A program made the position numbers and the translations under genes. A stretch of DNA of 64,000 nucleotides from Roseovarius sp. THAF27. GTDB taxonomy: Bacteria; Pseudomonadota; Alphaproteobacteria; Rhodobacterales; Rhodobacteraceae. The stretch's first letter is position 1. Every line of letters begins with the position of its first letter. Positions 19,568-27,731 of this stretch are shown here, piece after piece. The notes beneath the pieces are model-generated. The model saw only the letters and a list, made by a program, of their open reading frames with translations, did no database searches and was not told the origin of the DNA. The stretch lies in NCBI RefSeq assembly GCF_009363655.1, contig NZ_CP045393.1, positions 2,480,001 to 2,544,000 on the forward strand. Direction: 5' to 3'.

Positions 19568-21010
19568 TCAAACGTCCTCTTTTTCCGCGACAGCCTGCGC
19601 CAGCCGGCGCAGCGCGGTGACAACTTCGCTCACGTAGCTGCCTTTCGACCCCTTCACCAGGATCACGTCGCCCGCATCCACCAGCCGGTGCGCCTCGGCG
19701 GCCAGCTCGCCCGCGCTTTCCACCCAGCGGCCCCTTTGCGCCTCGGGCAGCGCGTCGTAAAGGGTTTTCATGCGCGGGCCGACGCAATGGATGACCTGTA
19801 TGTCCTTCACGAACGGCAGGTCCGCGACCTCGCGGTGCATCCGCGCCTCGTCGGGACCCAGTTCCAGCATGTCGCCAAGGATGGCGATCCGCCGCCCCGC
19901 GGCCACCCGCCCGATATCGTCGCGCACCCGGGCGGCGGCCAGCACTTCCAGCGCCGCGGCCATCGAGGTGGGGTTGGCGTTGAACGCGTCGTCGATCAGC
20001 TCGATCGACATCGCTTCCTCGACCATGTCCAGCACCAGCACCTCGCGCGTGCCGCGCCCTTTGTAGGGCCGCCACTGCCCAAGGTCGCAGACCGCCACGT
20101 CGCGGTCGGCTCCCAACGCCTCTGCCGCGGCGATCACCGCCAGCGCGTTCAGCGCGAAATGCCGGCCCGGCGTGCCGACCTTGAACAGTATGTCGTCACC
20201 GCCCGCCTGCGCATGGCCCACCGTCGCGGCATCATGCACCGTCACATCCGTCAGCCGCATCTCGGCCGCCTCTGAGGTGCCGAACCGCACAACGGTTTCG
20301 GCCTTCGCTGTCGCCGCCTTAAGCAGGATATCCGCAGTGCCCACATCGGCATTGATCACCGCCGTGCCGCCCGGCTCCAGCCCGTCGAAAATCGCCGCCT
20401 TCTCCTGCGCGATCCCCTCGATATTCTCGAACGCCTCCAGGTGCGCCGCCGCAATCGTGGTGATCAACGCCACGTGCGGGCGGGCCATCACGGCCAGCGG
20501 AGAAATCTCGCCGGGATGGTTCATCCCTATCTCGATCACCGCGAACTCGGTGTCGCGCGGCATCCGCGCCAGCGTCAGCGGCACGCCCCAGTGGTTGTTA
20601 TAGCTCGCCTCGGCGGCATGGGTGCGCCCCTGCCCCTCGAGCGCGGCACGCATCATCTCCTTGGTCGAGGTCTTGCCCACCGACCCGGTGATCGCCACCA
20701 CCTTCGCGTCGGTGCGCGCCCGGCCCGCGCGGCCCAGATGCTCCAGCGCCGGCAGAACCTCGTCCACGATCAAGAGCGGCGCCGTCTCGTCCAAGCCCTC
20801 GGGCACGCGGGCAACCAGCGCCGCCGCCGCGCCCTTTTCCAGCGCCTGCGCCACGAAATCATGCCCGTCGCGCACGTCTTTCAGCGCCACGAACAAATCG
20901 CCCGGTTGCAATGTCCGCGTGTCGATCGAAACGCCCGTCGCGGTCCAGTCGCAGGTGCTGCGCCCGCCCGTGGCCGCCACGGCCTCCCGCGCTGTCCACA
21001 ACTCGCTCAC
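19568..21010 (-). CDS. murF: UDP-MurNAc-tripeptide--D-alanyl-D-alanine ligase
   Basis: MurF attaches the D-Ala-D-Ala dipeptide to complete the UDP-MurNAc-pentapeptide. The 480-aa product has the ATP loop GSVGKT at 109-114, the Mur signature EASYNNHWGVPLTLARMP and IEIGMNHPGEI, and a C-terminal AFNANPTSM plus GDMLELG. I choose the GTG at 21010 because it overlaps the murE stop by four bases (GTGA) and begins with the family-like SELWTAREAVAATGG. Longer frames upstream read through the murE 3' end. Confidence 0.97.
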   Translation of the reverse strand: MSELWTAREAVAATGGRSTCDWTATGVSIDTRTLQPGDLFVALKDVRDGHDFVAQALEKGAAAALVARVPEGLDETAPLLIVDEVLPALEHLGRAGRARTDAKVVAITGSVGKTSTKEMMRAALEGQGRTHAAEASYNNHWGVPLTLARMPRDTEFAVIEIGMNHPGEISPLAVMARPHVALITTIAAAHLEAFENIEGIAQEKAAIFDGLEPGGTAVINADVGTADILLKAATAKAETVVRFGTSEAAEMRLTDVTVHDAATVGHAQAGGDDILFKVGTPGRHFALNALAVIAAAEALGADRDVAVCDLGQWRPYKGRGTREVLVLDMVEEAMSIELIDDAFNANPTSMAAALEVLAAARVRDDIGRVAAGRRIAILGDMLELGPDEARMHREVADLPFVKDIQVIHCVGPRMKTLYDALPEAQRGRWVESAGELAAEAHRLVDAGDVILVKGSKGSYVSEVVTALRRLAQAVAEKEDV

Positions 21011-22506
21011 GCCACGCCCCCGTCCAGCGCCGAGACCGCCACGCTCGCCTGTTCGCAATCGTCGAAGGGGAACACGTCGTCACCCACGACCTGCCCGGTC
21101 TCGTGCCCCTTGCCGCAAATGAGCAGCGCATCGCCCGGCCCCAGCATGTCGACGCCGCGCAGGATCGCCTCGGCCCGGTCGCCCACCTCGATGGCCCGGT
21201 CCTCGCCGCCCGCCTGGCGCACGCCCTCCATCACCGCGGCGCGAATGTCGCCCGGCACCTCGCTGCGGGGGTTGTCGTCGGTCACGATCACCGCGTCGGC
21301 ATTTTCCGCCGCCGCGCGCCCCATCAGGGGCCGCTTGCCCCGGTCGCGGTCGCCGCCCGCGCCCACGATGGCCACCATCCGGCCCAGCACATGCGGGCGC
21401 AGCGCGTAAAGCGCGGTCGACACCGCCTCGGGCGTATGGGCGTAATCCACGAACACCGCCGCCCCGCTGGAGCGCGTCGCGGCAAGCTGCATCCGGCCCC
21501 GCACGGTCCGCATCACCGGCAGCGTCGCGAACACCCGGTCCGGGTCCGCGCCCGCACCGATGGCCAGCCCCGCGGCCAGCATCACGTTGTCGGTCTGAAA
21601 GCCGCCGATCAGGTTCAGCTCCACTTGGTGGACCTGCCCGCGCCAGGAAAACCGCAAGGTCTGCCCGGTCGGTGAAAACACCCGGTTCAGGATCCGCAGG
21701 TCCGCCCCTTCGGCCCGGCCCACCGCCAGCACGTCCTGTCCCCGGCCATAGGCCACGTCCGCCATGCCCGGCCCGCGCGGGTCGTCGATATTGACCACGG
21801 CCACGCCGTCCTCGGGCAGGACCCGCTCGAACAGGCCCGCCTTGGCGTTGAAATAATCGTCGAAATCGGAGTGGTAATCCAGGTGATCCTGGCTCAGGTT
21901 CGTGAACCCCGCCGCCACCAGCCGCACGCCGTCCAGCCGCCGCTGCGCGAGGCCATGGCTCGACGCCTCCATCGCCGCATGGGTGATGCCGTTGGCCTCG
22001 GCCTCGGCCAGGACCCGGTGCAGCGTAATCGGCTCGGGCGTCGTATGCGCCAGCGGCGCCTCCCACGCGCCTTCGACGCCCGTGGTGCCCAGGTTCACCG
22101 CCTCCAGCCCCAGCGCCATCCAGATCTGCCGGGTGAAACTCGCCACCGATGTCTTGCCGTTGGTCCCGGTGACCGCCACCATCGTCTCGGGCTGCGCACC
22201 GTACCAAAGCGCCGCCGCGAAAGACAGCGTCTGGCGCGGGTCCTCGGCCACCACCAGCGCCGCGTCACTTGCCGCCAGCTCCTCGGCGGCCAGCGCAACG
22301 CCCTCGGGGTCGGTCAGGATCGCCGCCGCCCCCATGCGCAGCGCATAGGAAATGAACTCGCCCCCGTGCACCTTGCTGCCGGGCAGCGCCGCGAACAGGG
22401 ACCCGTCCTTCACCTCGCGGCTGTCCACCGCCAGCCCGGTGATCTCGGCCCGCCGGCCCCCCTGGGCGGTCAGGCCCAGCTCTGCCAAGGATTTGCTTTG
22501 CCCCAC
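21007..22506 (-). CDS. murE: UDP-MurNAc-L-Ala-D-Glu:meso-diaminopimelate ligase
   Basis: MurE adds the third stem-peptide residue. The 499-aa product has ATP loop GTNGKT at 114-119 and the signature NLSQDHLDYH. The DNPR motif (in VTDDNPRSEVPGDI) is diagnostic of enzymes that use meso-diaminopimelate rather than lysine. GKGHE (in LICGKGHETGQ) is also present. The start is an ATG 24 nt after the ftsI stop, and the end overlaps murF by four bases. Confidence 0.98.
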   Translation of the reverse strand: MGQSKSLAELGLTAQGGRRAEITGLAVDSREVKDGSLFAALPGSKVHGGEFISYALRMGAAAILTDPEGVALAAEELAASDAALVVAEDPRQTLSFAAALWYGAQPETMVAVTGTNGKTSVASFTRQIWMALGLEAVNLGTTGVEGAWEAPLAHTTPEPITLHRVLAEAEANGITHAAMEASSHGLAQRRLDGVRLVAAGFTNLSQDHLDYHSDFDDYFNAKAGLFERVLPEDGVAVVNIDDPRGPGMADVAYGRGQDVLAVGRAEGADLRILNRVFSPTGQTLRFSWRGQVHQVELNLIGGFQTDNVMLAAGLAIGAGADPDRVFATLPVMRTVRGRMQLAATRSSGAAVFVDYAHTPEAVSTALYALRPHVLGRMVAIVGAGGDRDRGKRPLMGRAAAENADAVIVTDDNPRSEVPGDIRAAVMEGVRQAGGEDRAIEVGDRAEAILRGVDMLGPGDALLICGKGHETGQVVGDDVFPFDDCEQASVAVSALDGGVA

Positions 22507-22530
22507 GCCTCTGGCCTTTGTCTCAACCCG

Positions 22531-24315
22531 TCAATTCGATGTCAGCGTTATACCTGTTAATGGCGCGGGTTCAATCTCGGGCCGCAGCCCCAGAAGCGGC
22601 GCGACGCGACGTGTGATTTCCGCCGCCACCGGCACCGCGGTCCAGCCCGCCGTGCGGCGCGGCTCGGGGCCCGTCGTCTCCACCGGCTCGTCCAGCGTCA
22701 CCACCAGCACATAGCGCGGGTCATGCGCCGGGAACACGCTGGCGAAGGTCGCGATCACCTTGTCCTCGTAATACCCGCCGGTGGGCTTGGGCTTGTCCGC
22801 CGTCCCGGTCTTGCCGCCCACCGCATAGCCATCGACCTCGGCGAAAGAGGCGGTGCCGTCGGTCACCACGTCGCGCAGCATCTGCATCGTCTGCGCCGCG
22901 GCGCGTTCCGACATCACCCGTGGCCCCAGCTGCCCCTTGGGCTGCTTGATCACCGTCGGTTTCACCAGCCGCCCGCCATTGGCGATGGTCGCATAGCCCG
23001 ACGCCAGGTGCAGCGGGCTCGACGACAGCCCGTGGCCGTAGGAAATCGTCATCAGCGACAGGTCGGTCCACTTCGAGGGCAACAGCGGCTTGCCGCCTTC
23101 CGCCTCGACGATCTCGAACGGCGTTGGCTCGAAGAAACCCAGCGATTTCAGGAAATCCTGCTGCCGGTCGATCCCGATCATCTGCGCGATCCGCGCGGTG
23201 CCGATATTCGACGACTTGACCAGCACCTTGGTGACGCTCAGTTCCGGGCCATAGTTGCGGAAATCCCGGATTCGGTACTTGCCGAACCGCACCGGCCCCT
23301 TGGTGTCGATCACGGTCGACGGGTTCACCACCCCAAGGTCCAGCGCCTGCGCGATGGTGAACGCCTTGAAGACCGAGCCCAGCTCGTAGACGCCCTGCAC
23401 CGCCCGGTTGAACAACGGGCTGTCGCCGGGCTTTTCCCCGGCAATCGGCGGGCGCGGGCGGTCGTTGGGGTCGAAATCCGGCAGGCTGGCCAGAGCCACG
23501 ACCTCGCCGGTCTGCACTTCCATCAGCACGGCGGCCGCGCCCTTGGCGTTCATCAGCATCATGCCGCCCTGCAGCACCCGCTCGACCGCCGACTGTACCG
23601 ACAAGTCGATCGACAGTTGCAGCGGCTTGTGCCCCATGGCCGGATCGCGCAGCCGCTTGTCAAAATACTTCTCGACTCCCGCGACGCCGATCACCTCGGC
23701 GGCATGCACGCCCTCGCGCCCGAAACTGGCCCCGCCCAGCACATGCGCAGCCAGCTTGCCATTGGGATAAAGCCGCATCTCGCGCGGCCCGAACAGCAGC
23801 CCCGGCTCGCCGATATCATGCACCGCCTGGCGCTGCTCGGGGCTCAGTTTCTTCTTCACCCACAGGAACTTGCGCTTGCCCGTGAAATCCTTCTTCAGCC
23901 GCTCCACCTTCAGGTCGGGAAAGATCGCCGCCAGCTCCTCGGCCGCCCGTTCCGGCTCCACCATCTGGTGCGGCTGCGCATAAAGGCTGTAGGTCTCGAA
24001 ATTCGTGGCCAGGATGCGGCCCTCGCGGTCCACGATATCGGCCCGCTGCGCCAGGATATCCGCACCCGCGAACCCGGTGCGCGGCTCGGCCGGGTCGGTA
24101 TTGGCCAGCACGCCCATCCGCCCGCCGATGACGGCAAAGGCGCAGACAAAGAACGCGCCCATCACCAGCAGCCGGCCTTCCGCCCGCATCCGGGCGCGGT
24201 CGCGCATCTCCTCGTGGCGCAGGCGTATGTTCTCGCGTTCGATGGCGTCGGGGTTCTCTCCCTCCTCGCGGGCTTTCAGGATACGCGCCAGCGGGCGCAA
24301 AGGGGTACGGATCAT
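22531..24315 (-). CDS. ftsI: Septal transpeptidase FtsI (PBP3)
   Basis: FtsI is the penicillin-binding transpeptidase that crosslinks septal peptidoglycan and pairs with FtsW. The 594-aa protein has a cytoplasmic basic region, one membrane span near residues 48-68 and a PBP dimerisation domain. The transpeptidase domain has the three active-site motifs: S314-V-F-K317, S368-S-N370 and K502-T-G504. The ATG at 24315 overlaps the ftsL stop by four bases (ATGA), which fixes the start. The cytoplasmic tail is charged and longer than in E. coli. Confidence 0.98.
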   Translation of the reverse strand: MIRTPLRPLARILKAREEGENPDAIERENIRLRHEEMRDRARMRAEGRLLVMGAFFVCAFAVIGGRMGVLANTDPAEPRTGFAGADILAQRADIVDREGRILATNFETYSLYAQPHQMVEPERAAEELAAIFPDLKVERLKKDFTGKRKFLWVKKKLSPEQRQAVHDIGEPGLLFGPREMRLYPNGKLAAHVLGGASFGREGVHAAEVIGVAGVEKYFDKRLRDPAMGHKPLQLSIDLSVQSAVERVLQGGMMLMNAKGAAAVLMEVQTGEVVALASLPDFDPNDRPRPPIAGEKPGDSPLFNRAVQGVYELGSVFKAFTIAQALDLGVVNPSTVIDTKGPVRFGKYRIRDFRNYGPELSVTKVLVKSSNIGTARIAQMIGIDRQQDFLKSLGFFEPTPFEIVEAEGGKPLLPSKWTDLSLMTISYGHGLSSSPLHLASGYATIANGGRLVKPTVIKQPKGQLGPRVMSERAAAQTMQMLRDVVTDGTASFAEVDGYAVGGKTGTADKPKPTGGYYEDKVIATFASVFPAHDPRYVLVVTLDEPVETTGPEPRRTAGWTAVPVAAEITRRVAPLLGLRPEIEPAPLTGITLTSN

Positions 24316-24656
24316 GGCTGCTGCTCCCGTTCCATCACGTCGATGACATTGGAAATCGGCAAAGGCCCCTCGGTCGGATAGGCCACCTGGTCGATCTTGC
24401 CGAACTGGTAAGGCTGGAACGGCAACAGTCCCAGCTGATCGAAATTGATCTCCACCAGGTCGCGCAGCCGATCCGGCCGGTTCAGATAGGCCCATTCCGC
24501 GTTCAGCACCCGCAGGCGCTGCCGCTGGTCGGCAATCTTTTGCTGCACGGCCTCCGACCGCGCCTGCGCGGCCTGCGTCTCGTAGTTTTCCCGGTAGGCC
24601 CAGAAGGCCAGACCGATGACCATGACAGCGGTCAAAACATAGAAGAAACTGCGCAT
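24312..24656 (-). CDS. ftsL: Cell division protein FtsL
   Basis: The 114-aa bitopic protein has a single N-terminal membrane span (SFFYVLTAVMVIGLAFWAY) followed by a coiled-coil-like segment (AQARSEAVQQKIADQRQRLRVL) and the short FtsL-type stretch LNAEWAYLNRPDRLRDL. Its length, topology and position between rsmH and ftsI identify it as FtsL, although sequence identity across the family is low. The start overlaps the rsmH stop by one base (TAATG), and the end overlaps ftsI by four. Confidence 0.93.
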   Translation of the reverse strand: MRSFFYVLTAVMVIGLAFWAYRENYETQAAQARSEAVQQKIADQRQRLRVLNAEWAYLNRPDRLRDLVEINFDQLGLLPFQPYQFGKIDQVAYPTEGPLPISNVIDVMEREQQP

Positions 24657-25645
24657 TACCTCACCCCTCGTCGATTATGCGTCTTCGGCACCGGCATCCC
24701 GATGCGCCCCCTGTCCACCGGCCGCGGCGCGGCCTCGGTCCGCGTCGCCACCCGCAGCTTGGCGCTGCGCGCCCTCGGGTTCTCCGCCAGTTCCGCCTCG
24801 TCCGGGCCGATGGCCTTGCGCGTGGTCTGGCTGAAGGTCGGCGGATCCTGCTCCACCACCGGTGCGTGCCGGCTGCCGCCGCCGGTGTTTCCGGTCTTCT
24901 CGGCCAGAAAGCGTTTCACCATACGGTCCTCGATGGAATGAAACGTCACCACGGCCAGCTGCCCGCCCGGCTTCAGCGCGCGCTCGGCGGCCTCCAGCCC
25001 CTCGACCAGCTCGCCATACTCGTCGTTCACCGCGATGCGGATCGCCTGAAAGCTGCGCGTCGCCGGATGCACCTGTCCCGGCTTGGGGCGCGGCAGGCAT
25101 CCCTCGATGATTTCCGCCAGTTGCAGCGTGGTGACAATCGGCACGTCCTCGCGCTTTTTCACGATGGCCCGCGCAATCCGCCGGCTCGCCCGCTCCTCGC
25201 CATAAAGAAACAGGATGTCCGCAAGTTTCGCCTCTTCCATGGAATTGACCATGTCCGCGGCACTGGGCCCGTCCTGGCTCATGCGCATGTCCAGCGGGCC
25301 ATCCTTCATGAAGGAAAACCCCCGCTCGGCCCGGTCCAGCTGCATTGACGACACGCCCAGGTCCAGCACCACGCCGTCCAGGTCCTGCCCATACTCATCC
25401 AGCTTCGAGAACGTCCCCTGCACCAGTTCCACCCGGTCGTCCGCCCAGTCCACCGCCAGTTCGATGGCCAGCGGGTCGCGATCCACACCGATCACCCTTT
25501 CGGCCCCGGCCACCAGCAGGCGGCGGGTATAGCCCCCCGCGCCCAAGGTCCCGTCCAGCCAGACGCCCTGCACCGGCGCCACGGCGCGCAGGATCGGCTC
25601 TATCAGAACGGGAACATGGGGATTGTTTGCGGCAGCACTCCCCAT
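24656..25645 (-). CDS. rsmH: 16S rRNA (cytosine(1402)-N(4))-methyltransferase
   Basis: RsmH (MraW) methylates C1402 of 16S rRNA using S-adenosylmethionine. The 329-aa product opens with [10 protein letters not shown] and the SAM motif [16 protein letters not shown]. It has [30 protein letters not shown] and a C-terminal [16 protein letters not shown]. It has typical length and sits second in the dcw cluster, three bases after mraZ. Confidence 0.98.
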   Translation of the reverse strand: MGSAAANNPHVPVLIEPILRAVAPVQGVWLDGTLGAGGYTRRLLVAGAERVIGVDRDPLAIELAVDWADDRVELVQGTFSKLDEYGQDLDGVVLDLGVSSMQLDRAERGFSFMKDGPLDMRMSQDGPSAADMVNSMEEAKLADILFLYGEERASRRIARAIVKKREDVPIVTTLQLAEIIEGCLPRPKPGQVHPATRSFQAIRIAVNDEYGELVEGLEAAERALKPGGQLAVVTFHSIEDRMVKRFLAEKTGNTGGGSRHAPVVEQDPPTFSQTTRKAIGPDEAELAENPRARSAKLRVATRTEAAPRPVDRGRIGMPVPKTHNRRGVR

Positions 25646-25648
25646 CGC

Positions 25649-26152
25649 TCATCCCTCCCCGGGCGGATCGATCAGGGTCAGCGGATCGAAATCGCCATCC
25701 TGCTCTTCCAGGAAGGCCGCGGTCTCCGCCGCCTCGACCTCTTCGTAGGTCGCCGCGTTCCAGATCTCGAAATAATCGCCCATCGCGACCATCACCGCCT
25801 CGCCTTCCAGCCCGATCTGCTGGCGCAGGCGCTGGGGCAGCACGATGCGCCCGTCCTTGTCCACTTCCGTGTCCCAGGATTTCCCAAGGATCATCCGGCT
25901 GGCGCGTTTGCGCGCGTCCGAGCCGCGCGGCAACTTGCGGATGCCGTCCTCGATCTCGGCCATGGCGTCGATCGTATAGGCGTGAAGACAGTTTTTCAGA
26001 TGCGGCCCGTGCAGCACGACGACACGCGGCAGCGGAGCTTCGGGGCAGCGCGGATCGCCATCGGCCAGCACAGCGCGAAAATCGGCAGGGATCGACATCC
26101 GACCCTTGCCGTCAACCTTCTGGTTGAACTCGCCTCTGAAGCTCAGAACCAC
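25649..26152 (-). CDS. mraZ: Transcriptional regulator MraZ
   Basis: MraZ is the first-gene regulator of dcw clusters, with two SpoVT/AbrB-like DNA-binding domains that assemble as a ring. The 167-aa product has the family motifs FNQKVDGKGRMSIPADFRAV near the N-terminus and DTEVDKDGRIVLPQRLRQQIGL in the second repeat, each containing the DGKGR/DKDGR-type loop. I place the start at the GTG at 26152, preceded by GAGGGA at a somewhat long distance. An in-frame TTG 33 nt upstream is the alternative. Both are weak starts, fitting a low-abundance regulator. Confidence 0.93.
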   Translation of the reverse strand: MVLSFRGEFNQKVDGKGRMSIPADFRAVLADGDPRCPEAPLPRVVVLHGPHLKNCLHAYTIDAMAEIEDGIRKLPRGSDARKRASRMILGKSWDTEVDKDGRIVLPQRLRQQIGLEGEAVMVAMGDYFEIWNAATYEEVEAAETAAFLEEQDGDFDPLTLIDPPGEG

Positions 26153-26209
26153 TGTCCGGCCCGTCCCTCGTTCCCCCGGTTGCAAAAACTACCGTCCGAA
26201 ACACGAAAC

Positions 26210-26243
26210 GGCGGATTGAGCTGCTGCCACTGCCCAATCCGCC
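26210..26243. promoter_or_regulatory. 9-bp inverted repeat in the mraZ 5' leader
   Basis: GGCGGATTG (26210-26218) and CAATCCGCC (26235-26243) are perfect inverted copies with a 16-nt spacer, 58-91 nt upstream of the mraZ GTG. It could form an RNA stem in the leader or be a protein site. No terminator T-tract follows. Confidence 0.55.
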
Positions 26244-26477
26244 GCCCTCGTCCCGCTCTCGCGGGGTGTCCAGCTGCGCGCGCCACCTGGGGGGATGTCT
26301 GCTCGCCCGCGCGCCGGATCTCTTCGTTCTGATGAAGCGGGTGCCTGTATGAAACCTGCTCTGGTCTTTGTTTTATTCGGGGTCGTTGTGTGCCCCTGTG
26401 TCCGCCCTCATCGTGGTTAAAGGTATGACATGGTACTTTATGGAACTCAACGAAAAAATGACCCGTTTACCTACAGA

Positions 26478-26509
26478 ATGTTGATTTTGACCCCCTCCCT
26501 GATCAACAT
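26478..26509. promoter_or_regulatory. 8-bp inverted repeat upstream of mraZ
   Basis: ATGTTGAT (26478-26485) and ATCAACAT (26502-26509) form a perfect inverted repeat with a 16-nt spacer of mixed composition. Half-site spacing is about 24 bp centre to centre, roughly two helical turns, which suits a dimeric DNA-binding protein better than an RNA hairpin. No regulator is identified. Confidence 0.45.
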
Positions 26510-26600
26510 CATGTGTCGATCAGAGCCATTTTGACGCACCACCTAGCGGAAGACCAAAAGCCCAACACAATATATGGTGGTCTGGAACGCGGATGGATAT

Positions 26601-26616
26601 TTCCCACGATTTCCCG
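26601..26616 (-). promoter_or_regulatory. Candidate MraZ boxes (tandem GGGAA, 10-bp period)
   Basis: On the minus strand CGGGAA and TGGGAA occur exactly ten bases apart, followed by AAT/ATC. MraZ in E. coli binds TGGGN repeats with a 10-bp period at its own promoter, so this matches the known pattern with one mismatch. It is about 450 bp upstream of the mraZ start, which is far and lowers confidence. Confidence 0.4.
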
Positions 26617-26660
26617 ATTTTTTTCTCTGCACAGCCTGAAACATGAGGTCTCCGGCCGCG

Positions 26661-26761
26661 GATTCAACGAATCCTCCCTCGAATCCGCGCCTGTTCCATG
26701 GCGCGATTCGCACGAATCCGCTCACGGGTCCATGATTTCCCAGAACCCGATCCATCGATTC
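26661..26761. promoter_or_regulatory. Cluster of six GANTC sites in nested inverted repeats
   Basis: GANTC occurs at 26661, 26669, 26681, 26705, 26714 and 26757. The first three lie in nested dyads: GGATTC/GAATCC around AAC, and CGCGGATTC (26657-26665) with GAATCCGCG (26681-26689). GANTC is the target of the cell-cycle methyltransferase CcrM in alphaproteobacteria. A methylation-sensitive promoter for the division cluster is plausible but not shown. Confidence 0.5.
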
Positions 26762-26789
26762 CATGATTTCCCGAAACGACGCGCCATCT

Positions 26790-26926
26790 GCCCCGTGGGG
26801 TGGGTGAAAACCCACGCGGCGCCCAACGCAACCCGCATCCTAGCGTGCGGCACGTGGGCTCTCGCCCACCCTACCCCGTGACCGCGCCGCCCGAAACATG
26901 CCCCGTAGGGTGGGTGAAACCCACGC
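26790..26926. repeat. Three copies of a GGGTGGGTGAAACCCAC-type repeat
   Basis: Copies lie at 26790-26818 (plus orientation), 26852-26879 (inverted) and 26901-26926 (plus). Each reads roughly CCCCGT-A/G-GGGTGGGTGAAA-CCCACG and contains an internal TGGGT/ACCCA stem. Similar short repeats are dispersed between genes in many proteobacteria. The alternating orientation could let neighbouring copies pair into a larger hairpin. Confidence 0.7.
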
Positions 26927-26996
26927 GCCTCCACGGTCAACCCGCCCGCGCCCCCGTCGCGCGACAACGCCCGGTCGTAAACTCCTTGGAACAACC

Positions 26997-27692
26997 TTAC
27001 CTGTCGTCCGTCACGGCGATTTCCCGAAACCACCATCCTTTACAGCCGACAATTTCAACCATCCCCTTGAACGCATCGGTGCAGACGACGGTTTTGGTCA
27101 GGGTATCACGCCAGATCAGCGCATCTGTCACACGCGACCGCAGCACCGCGCGCCCGGACCCCGAGATCGTGTTGAAATAGCTGCCGTCGCCACGCTTCTG
27201 AGGCACGATCCGCGTGCGGCCCTGATCCCAGCAGTCTCGGCGCGCCAGAAGATTGGCCAGATAAAACGGCCCACCCGAGATCGGCGTCTTGTGGACATCA
27301 TCCCAGGTGCGGTCCATGCGCACGAACTCGAACAAAGCAGGATCGACCGCCTCGAGCGCGTCCTTGAGACGCTCTGAAAACAAGGGGATGGCCTTGAGGC
27401 TTTCACCGAACGGCTTGATGACATCGAATGTCCGCTCTGCCTTGGGCCTGCTGACACACCAAAGCTTCAGAAACTCGGCACGGGTCTGGTCCGTGAACCG
27501 CCCGCCCTTTACTTCAGCACCGCACGAGTCCGGCCCGCCATGCTCGTACTTCATGTCGCGTCCGGGAACCCATTCGCCGTCTTAATCGTCATAGTGAATC
27601 CGCTCACCATAGTCCGGCGCACGCGCGAACACGTAATCCAGGAAATCCGGCGTGCCGTAATTGCCCGCGATCAAGTAGCATTTTATGGACAA
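26997..27692 (-). pseudogene. DUF1629/Imm11-like protein gene interrupted by an in-frame TAA
   Basis: A single continuous frame runs from a TTG at 27690-27692 (preceded by GGAGAGG six bases upstream) to the stop at 26997, broken only by TAA at 27582-27584 (codon 37). Before it comes MSIKCYLIAGNYGTPDFLDY...ERIHYDD, and after it the same frame continues DGEWVPGRDMKYEHGG. One base change (for example GAA to TAA) explains it. The C-terminal part, with IPLFSERLKDALE, FYLANLLARRDCWD and a final CKGWWFREI, resembles the Imm11/DUF1629 family, whose members are predicted immunity proteins of polymorphic toxins. No toxin is seen beside it. Re-initiation at ATG 27554 could yield a 185-aa fragment. Family assignment is moderate, but the broken frame is directly visible. 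Confidence 0.65.
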
Positions 27693-27731
27693 CCGCCGCC
27701 TCTCCACCGAGCGCGCAGAGAGCAAGACACC

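Larger units (their letters stand above)
26153..26996. other. 844-bp gene-less leader upstream of mraZ, rich in repeats
   Basis: No reading frame here looks like a protein. The stretch separates mraZ from the broken Imm11-like gene and must hold the dcw promoter(s). It contains an inverted repeat in the mraZ leader (26210-26243), another at 26478-26509, two GGGAA boxes ten bases apart (26601-26616), six GANTC sites in about 100 bp (26661-26761), a 13-bp direct repeat (26729 and 26760), and three copies of a GGGTGGGTGAAACCCA-type repeat (26790-26926). Each is listed separately where it can be placed. Confidence 0.85.
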
